NCBI GenBank assembly: GCA_937897265.1
Contig: CALCPT010000524.1
Span: 1 to 7,099 of the forward strand
Length of the DNA: 7,099 nucleotides
Source of the DNA: an uncultured Alcaligenaceae bacterium
GTDB taxonomy: Bacteria; Pseudomonadota; Gammaproteobacteria; Burkholderiales; Burkholderiaceae_B
Reading direction: 5' to 3'
The position numbers were made by a program, and so were the translations under genes. Positions 5,467 through 7,099 of this stretch are shown in pieces. Every line of letters starts with the position of its first letter. The first letter of the stretch is position 1. The notes beneath the pieces are model-generated. The model was not told the origin of the DNA, did no database searches, and was given only the letters and a program-made list of their open reading frames with translations.

Positions 5467-6884
5467 CCGGCTTACATTCGGCACCGAAGTCTCGCAAAGC
5501 GACCCTATTGGCGATTCTCAAGCAATCTTGGCCAGTGTTGATCAGTTCGTGGGCAGGAATGGCCTTTGGTGTACTCGATACGGCGATGACTGGGCACGCG
5601 AGTCCAACCGACTTGGCCACGATGGCGCTTTCGATTGCCATTTACATCTCAGTCTTTATCGGCCTCATCGGCGTCATGCACGCCCTGATTCCAATACAAG
5701 CACAACATTTTGGCGCGGGCGAGCTCAAGAAGGTTGGGCAAGTTTGGGGACAAGGCGTCTGGGTATCGCTACTGCTATCGATCGTAGGCGGGATCGTCAT
5801 GCTATTTCCGGACGTCTGGCTCAGTTTCTCTGGCGAAATCGCCCCCGACGTCCGAACGAGCGTGCATCACTACCTTTGGGCCTTAACGTTCGGGCTACCC
5901 GCTGCGCTAATGTTTCGCACGATCTATGGATTGGCTAACGCGGTATCTCGACCCAAACTCGTCATGAGTTTGAACCTGATCGGTATCGCCCTTAAAGCGT
6001 TTTTGAACTGGCTACTGATTTTTGGCAACTGGGGCTTGCCTGCGCTTGGCGCAACTGGCGCAGGGATCTCTTCGGCCATCGTATTTTGGATCACTCTTGC
6101 CCTCGGGCTTTGGATTGTGCTTCGCCAGCCGTTTTATCGGCAGTTTCAATTGACCCTTGGCGCGCCCGATTTAAGAAGCATCGGCACAATTTTGAAGCTG
6201 GGGCTTCCGATGGGTGGCTCTTATCTGGTTGAGGTCTGCGCGTTCACGTTTATGTCGTTGCTCGTCGCACAAGAAGGCATTGCAGCGATCGGTGGACACC
6301 AGGTCATGTCGAACCTGGCAGCCCTCGCCTACATGATGCCAATGTCTATTGGTGTCGCCACGGCTGCCCTGACAGCGCAGGCGATTGGTGCAAAGCAGCT
6401 TCCGCAGGCGCATCGCACCAGCATGATGGGGCTTGTCATCGGTCTGTGTGGCGCGGTCGTGACAGCCCTAGTGTTGTTCTTTGGGCGCGAGTGGATCGTC
6501 GCTGCCTATACCAACAACCCTGCGGTCGCGAGCGTTGCGCTATCGCTGCTTGTGTTGCTGCCTTTCTTTCATCTTGTCGATGCGATGCAATGCATCAATA
6601 GCTATTTGCTACGCGCACACAAAATTGCTTTCGTACCTATGCTACTTCAGACGTTTGCGCTGATGGTGGTGGGGCTTTCAGGTGGTTGGTGGATGGGGTT
6701 TGGCCCGGGCAAAAGCTTGATCGAGCCGGTGCGTAATCAACTCTTAGCCGGGTCGCCTGTTGGCGCAGGAAGTATGTGGCTGATGGCCACCATCTTCGTG
6801 CGCTCGTTCAGCAGGCCCTTGAAGGCCTCCATGTCGAGCCGGCCTTCATCTGTGACCGGCGAGAACCTCAGGACCACGCCGTAG
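5463..6884 (+). CDS. MATE family efflux transporter (NorM-like), 3' end replaced by unrelated sequence
   Basis: An inner-membrane transporter of the MATE branch of the MOP superfamily; relatives export cationic drugs or metabolites against Na+ or H+. Seen: two pseudo-symmetric halves. The first has VLDTAMTGH with Asp39 (compare NorM Asp36), HALIPIQAQHFGAG (73-86) and GLANAVSRPK (156-165). The second has SYLVEVCAF with Glu257, GGHQVMSNLAALAYMMPMSIG (277-297), TAQAIGA and HLVDAMQ with Asp373. Glu257 and Asp373 match the cation-site pair of Vibrio NorM. Family-like sequence ends at MWLMAT (residues 438-443). Residues 444-473 are Arg/Ser-rich and hydrophilic where a last membrane helix is expected; they are the reverse strand of foreign coding DNA. 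The true gene probably ran some 20-30 residues further. ATG at 5463 has no ribosome site of its own and overlaps the glycosyltransferase stop, so it is probably reached by reinitiation. Confidence 0.88.
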   Translation: MTGLHSAPKSRKATLLAILKQSWPVLISSWAGMAFGVLDTAMTGHASPTDLATMALSIAIYISVFIGLIGVMHALIPIQAQHFGAGELKKVGQVWGQGVWVSLLLSIVGGIVMLFPDVWLSFSGEIAPDVRTSVHHYLWALTFGLPAALMFRTIYGLANAVSRPKLVMSLNLIGIALKAFLNWLLIFGNWGLPALGATGAGISSAIVFWITLALGLWIVLRQPFYRQFQLTLGAPDLRSIGTILKLGLPMGGSYLVEVCAFTFMSLLVAQEGIAAIGGHQVMSNLAALAYMMPMSIGVATAALTAQAIGAKQLPQAHRTSMMGLVIGLCGAVVTALVLFFGREWIVAAYTNNPAVASVALSLLVLLPFFHLVDAMQCINSYLLRAHKIAFVPMLLQTFALMVVGLSGGWWMGFGPGKSLIEPVRNQLLAGSPVGAGSMWLMATIFVRSFSRPLKASMSSRPSSVTGENLRTTP

Positions 6885-6895
6885 CGTTCGCGCAG
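6774..6895 (-). pseudogene. Fragment of a SufS/CsdA-type cysteine desulfurase
   Basis: On the minus strand this stretch translates as ERYGVVLRF, then PVTDEGRLDMEAFKGLL, then NERTKMVAISH. This matches the middle of class V, SufS-type PLP-dependent cysteine desulfurases: in E. coli SufS the same place reads PLNPDG, then TRLLAITHVSNVLG. The conserved SNVLG that should follow is missing; the frame instead runs into the antisense of the MATE gene and stops at TGA (6737-6739). The EHHSN..PW segment that should precede it is also missing. It is therefore a piece of about 40 codons with both ends lost, not a gene. The catalytic lysine and cysteine regions are not present. Confidence 0.6.
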
Positions 6896-6907
6896 TTCCT
6901 TCAAGTC

Positions 6908-7051
6908 GAGGTTGCGGAGGTCGGCGTAGAACTCCAGCAGCTCATCGCGCTCGGTAGCGCTGAGGGTGACATACGGATCGAACAGCAGGGAGGCGAGGTC
7001 GTAGGCAGGATGGCCGATGGCGGCGCCCTGGAAGTCGATGATGCCGATGGT
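6908..7051 (-). pseudogene. Fragment of an aminoglycoside-phosphotransferase-like kinase (C-terminal part)
   Basis: The minus strand reads TIGIIDFQGAAIGHPAYDLA followed by SLL and then ELLEFYADL. The pattern I-D-F-Q ... G-H-P-x-Y-D-L-A-S-L-L is the metal-binding Asp motif and following helix of the APH/choline kinase superfamily; sugar kinases of the AmgK group have a very similar block. Only the segment after the metal-binding Asp remains. The catalytic-loop HxDxxxxN motif would lie beyond the window end, and the frame passes without a stop into the SufS-like piece on the other side, around 6896-6907. It reads as a coding fragment joined to another gene, open at the window edge. Confidence 0.6.
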
Positions 7052-7055
7052 GCGT

Positions 7056-7099
7056 GGGCCGGAGGCCCCGGGACGAAGAGGGCCGGAGGCCCCGGGACG
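7056..7099. repeat. 24-bp direct tandem repeat, 1.8 copies, at the window edge
   Basis: The 20-base block GGGCCGGAGGCCCCGGGACG occurs at 7056-7075 and again, identical, at 7080-7099, with AAGA between, giving a period of 24. Each copy holds the inverted repeat GGGCC-GGA-GGCCC. On the minus strand it is in frame with the kinase fragment and encodes RPGASGPL then RPGASGPR. The window stops exactly at the end of the second copy. Confidence 0.9.

Noticed and set aside
5327..5938. 203-codon plus-strand ORF across the glycosyltransferase-MATE junction
   Set aside because: It overlaps two real coupled genes in another frame and has low-complexity Arg-rich composition, so it is a shadow.
6792..6884. 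MATE residues 444-473 as a genuine C-terminus
   Set aside because: They are hydrophilic and Arg/Ser-rich where a membrane helix is expected, and the opposite strand carries recognisable SufS-like coding sequence over the same bases.

Overview
The window looks like chromosomal DNA of a betaproteobacterium, most likely Burkholderiales and possibly Alcaligenaceae-like. The basis is protein flavour (PdxJ, AcpS, a type B L31 beginning MKDGIHP, a tripartite-family orphan binding protein) and the pdxJ-acpS pairing. No rRNA, tRNA or marker gene fixes the taxon, so this is inference.

Left half, minus strand, reading from right to left: a spermidine-synthase-fold protein (2420-3175, possibly extended to 3268), an exported ABC_sub_bind (PF04392-type) solute-binding protein (1331-2299), pdxJ for vitamin B6 synthesis (467-1231) and acpS for acyl-carrier-protein activation (45-452). 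A 7-codon ORF with a strong Shine-Dalgarno overlaps the binding-protein start by ATGA. pdxJ and acpS are 14 bp apart and surely co-transcribed. Positions 1-44, downstream of acpS, hold nothing I can call.

Right half, plus strand: a roughly 200-bp divergent promoter region separates the two halves. rpmE2 (3376-3642) has its own sigma70-like promoter, a good Shine-Dalgarno and a textbook rho-independent terminator (3674-3700). The terminator's T-tract runs straight into the -35 of a second promoter. That promoter drives a two-gene unit: an ArnT/PMT-like membrane glycosyltransferase (3733-5466) and a MATE transporter (from 5463), overlapping by ATGA and so probably translationally coupled.

Far right, about 6774-7099: the MATE gene loses its last transmembrane helix at a small palindrome. 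From there the DNA is visibly richer in GC (hand count about 67% over 6841-7099 against about 52% over 6541-6780) and codes on the opposite strand. One open frame there joins a piece of a SufS-type cysteine desulfurase to the C-terminal part of an aminoglycoside-phosphotransferase-like kinase, and ends in a 24-bp tandem repeat cut exactly at the window edge. I read this tail as foreign sequence joined to the contig. An assembly chimera is most likely; a real rearrangement is possible. The 30 residues closing the MATE ORF should not be trusted.

I see no CRISPR array, transposase, phage gene or defence system.
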